From contig NZ_NEWK01000001.1 in NCBI RefSeq assembly GCF_002217655.1, positions 816,001 to 880,000 of the forward strand: 64,000 bases of DNA. The letters are read 5' to 3'. Positions 61,938-64,000 of this stretch are shown here, in pieces (the first letter of the stretch is position 1; each line of letters begins with the position of its first letter). This DNA is from Geobacillus thermocatenulatus (GTDB lineage Bacteria > Bacillota > Bacilli > Bacillales > Anoxybacillaceae). A program made the translations under genes and the position numbers. The notes beneath the pieces are model-generated. The model made no database searches, was not told the origin of the DNA, and saw only the letters and a program-made list of their open reading frames with translations.

Positions 61938-64000
61938 ATGATGTTCGTCCACTTGCATGTGTTGAGCGGATACAGTTTGTTTCAAAGTGCGGCGGCGGTG
62001 GAGGCGCTTGCAGCGAGGGCGAAACAGCTCGGCTATCAAGCGCTCGCGCTCACGGACCGGAATGTGTTGTATGGCGCTATTCCGTTTTACCGGGAATGCA
62101 AGCAGAACGGCATTCGCCCGATTATCGGCATGACGGCTGATGTCGCTCTTTCTGGGGAAGAAGCGTTCCCGCTCGTGCTGTTGGCCGCCAATGAAGAGGG
62201 GTATCGCCATTTGCTTGAAATCAGCACCATGATGCAAATGGGGGAAACAAAGCATATGGAGGAAGACGCTCTTGTGCGCTTAAGCGGCGGCATCATCGCC
62301 ATCACTCCCGGAAGCGAGGGACGGGTCGAATCGCTTGTGGCTGCCGGCGAATGGGAGCGGGCGAAAGAGGCGCTTGGCCGCTATCATCAGCTGTTTCCGG
62401 GACGGCTGTATGTCGCCGTTCAGCGCGGCGAGCAAACGCGAGCCCCATATGAAGCCGGGTTGTTGCAGCTGGCGGAGGAAACCGGCGTCCCGATCGTGGC
62501 GACGAACGACGTCCGTTACGTGGAGCGCAGCGATGCCGTGGCGTGGCGTTGCTTGCAGGCCATCGGCCGCGGCGCGCTGCTTGCGGACATTGAGGACGAT
62601 AACGGCCGCTATTTGGCAGGGCCAGAGGAGATGGCGCGCCGGTTTGCGGACTTGCCGGAGGCGCTCGAGAACAGCCTGGCGATCGCCCATCAATGCGAGC
62701 TGCAGATCGAGTTTGGCGGCTGGCGGCTGCCGGCGTATCCTGTTCCGGACGGAGAGACGGCCGACCGTTATTTGCGCCGCTTATCGGAACAAGGGCTCGT
62801 CCGACGCGTGCCGTCGGCCGATGAGCGCTACTGGCGTCGGCTTGCGCATGAGCTGGATGTGATTCAGTCGCTTCATTTCAGCGACTATTTTTTGATCGTC
62901 GCCGATGTGCTCGCCTACGCCCGCCGGCGCAGCATCTTAACCGGCCCGGGCCGCGGTTCGGCGGCCGGGTCGCTTGTCGCCTACGCATTGTCGATCACCG
63001 ATGTCGATCCGATCAAGTATGGGCTTTTGTTTGAACGGTTTTTAAATCCGGAGCGGGCGTCGGTGCCGGATATTGACTTGGATTTTCCTGATGACCGGCG
63101 CGAAGAAGTGATTCGCTATGTGGCGGATAAATACGGGCGCGACCGCGTTGCGCAAATCATTACGTTCGGCACGTTCGGCGCCAAAGCGGCGCTGCGCGAG
63201 ACGGCCAAAGCGCTTGGCGTCCCTGGGCGGGAGGCGGAACAGGTCGTGGTGCTCTTGCCGAGCAAACAAAGTGTGACGCTCCGCCAATGGCATGCCGAGT
63301 CCGCCGCTTTTCGGCGCGCGGTGGCAGCGGTTCCGCAAGGGAGAGAGTGGCTGGATGTTGCCCAAAAACTGGAAGGGCTGCCGCGCCATACGTCGATCCA
63401 CGCTGCTGGTGTCATCATCAGCCCGGAGCCGCTCGTTCGCTTCGTGCCGCTGCAGCCCAGCCATGGCGAATGGCCGCTGACGCAATACGCGATGGGGGCG
63501 CTTGAAGCGCTTGGATTGCTGAAAATGGATTTTCTCGGTTTGCGCACGCTCACGTTGATCGAGCAGATCGTGCGCTTGATCGAGCGGCAGACAGGAAAGC
63601 CGTTTGACGTCCGCATGCTGCCGCTTGATGATGAAAAAACGTACGCGCTGCTTGGCGCTGGAGATACAAACGGCATTTTTCAGCTGGAATCAAGCGGGAT
63701 GAAGCGCGTGCTCGCCGAGCTGCGGCCGACCGAGTTTGAAGATGTCGTCGCCGTCAATGCGTTATATCGGCCGGGTCCGATGCAAATGATCCCCGTTTAC
63801 ATCCGGCGCAAGCGCGGCGAGGAGCCGATTGAATACATCCATCCTGACCTTGCGCCGATTTTAGCGCCGACATACGGGGTATTGATCTATCAAGAGCAAA
63901 TTATGCAAATCGCCGCCCGGCTTGCCGGATTTTCGCTCGGACAAGCGGACGTGCTTCGCCGGGCGGTGGCGAAAAAAGAAAAAGCGCTGCTTGCCAAGCA
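61938..64000 (+). CDS. dnaE: DNA polymerase III alpha subunit DnaE, 5' part (runs off the window)
   Basis: Low-GC Gram-positive DnaE, the replicative polymerase that extends RNA primers beside PolC. About 687 residues are visible. The PHP domain starts FVHLHVLSGYSLFQSAAAVE; the palm begins near SDYFLIVADVLAYARR with GPGRGSAAGSL, and the catalytic aspartates lie in PDIDLDFPDDRR. No stop occurs before the end. ATG 61938 or 61941 follows GAGGGAGGG. The usual first histidine pattern HLHVHS reads HLHVLS here, which fits the degenerate PHP of Bacillus DnaE. A divergent ytrH lies upstream. Confidence 0.97.
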   Translation, partial: MMFVHLHVLSGYSLFQSAAAVEALAARAKQLGYQALALTDRNVLYGAIPFYRECKQNGIRPIIGMTADVALSGEEAFPLVLLAANEEGYRHLLEISTMMQMGETKHMEEDALVRLSGGIIAITPGSEGRVESLVAAGEWERAKEALGRYHQLFPGRLYVAVQRGEQTRAPYEAGLLQLAEETGVPIVATNDVRYVERSDAVAWRCLQAIGRGALLADIEDDNGRYLAGPEEMARRFADLPEALENSLAIAHQCELQIEFGGWRLPAYPVPDGETADRYLRRLSEQGLVRRVPSADERYWRRLAHELDVIQSLHFSDYFLIVADVLAYARRRSILTGPGRGSAAGSLVAYALSITDVDPIKYGLLFERFLNPERASVPDIDLDFPDDRREEVIRYVADKYGRDRVAQIITFGTFGAKAALRETAKALGVPGREAEQVVVLLPSKQSVTLRQWHAESAAFRRAVAAVPQGREWLDVAQKLEGLPRHTSIHAAGVIISPEPLVRFVPLQPSHGEWPLTQYAMGALEALGLLKMDFLGLRTLTLIEQIVRLIERQTGKPFDVRMLPLDDEKTYALLGAGDTNGIFQLESSGMKRVLAELRPTEFEDVVAVNALYRPGPMQMIPVYIRRKRGEEPIEYIHPDLAPILAPTYGVLIYQEQIMQIAARLAGFSLGQADVLRRAVAKKEKALLAK

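Overview
The window looks like chromosome from a thermophilic Bacillaceae, almost certainly Geobacillus. The 419-residue tyrosyl-tRNA synthetase matches, as I remember them, the Bacillus stearothermophilus / B. caldotenax enzymes. The R2-like oxidase reproduces the published residue numbering of the G. kaustophilus protein. Gene order (tyrS, rpsD, GGDEF protein, ezrA, thiI, SASP, sppA, ytfIJ, tpx, ackA, moaB, argGH, ald, ytoI, nrnA, ytrIH, dnaE) follows the ytr/yts/ytf/ytk region of Bacillus subtilis. Sporulation genes and sigma-G/F-type promoters confirm an endospore former.

Layout. 1-20.2 kb is mostly conserved core: T-box and tyrS; rpsD with a structured leader; a diguanylate cyclase; free-Met-sulfoxide reductase; hisJ; ezrA; cysteine desulfurase plus thiI; a SASP; an acyl-CoA synthetase; NAD kinase; sppA; tpx; a ytxK methylase; and ackA behind a cre-like site. 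20.4-35 kb is a long same-strand catabolic cluster: three SCP2-type lipid carriers, acyl-CoA ligase, paired acyl-CoA dehydrogenases, enoyl-CoA hydratase, SDR, thiolase, ABC1/UbiB-type kinase, alcohol and aldehyde dehydrogenases, and an R2-like ligand-binding Mn/Fe oxidase. Together these suggest oxidation of a hydrophobic alcohol or acid through beta-oxidation. 35.1-40.2 kb is a poorly described envelope locus (DUF6230-like, DUF6114-like and a coiled-coil DUF6230-like protein) facing a LuxR-type regulator.

41.16-47.43 kb is an AT-rich five-gene island flanked by a 104-bp direct repeat of the 3' end of an acyl-CoA synthetase gene. It encodes a threonine-aldolase-type PLP enzyme, an MFS transporter, two ATP-grasp ligases and a large regulator with an ArsR-like C-terminus, translationally coupled except for the last. 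They follow a near-consensus promoter with four tandem copies of an 8-bp self-complementary unit at the predicted start site. I read it as a mobile, autoregulated cassette making and exporting a small peptide or amino-acid conjugate; this is the best candidate for an undescribed system here. The acyl-CoA synthetase beside it has lost its N-terminal part.

48.5-64 kb returns to core: Fur-controlled siderophore-binding lipoprotein, argGH with an ARG box, universal stress protein with a sigma-B-like promoter, an SDR lacking the catalytic Tyr, alanine dehydrogenase, an M24 peptidase, ytkL, ytoI, ytpI, nrnA, ytrIH and the first two thirds of dnaE.

Repeats: two ~230-bp copies of an ORF-less element with IS200/IS605-like ends (11.1 and 55.8 kb), and three ~120-140-bp inverted-repeat elements (5.06, 35.88, 38.45 kb). 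No rRNA, tRNA or CRISPR array was seen.
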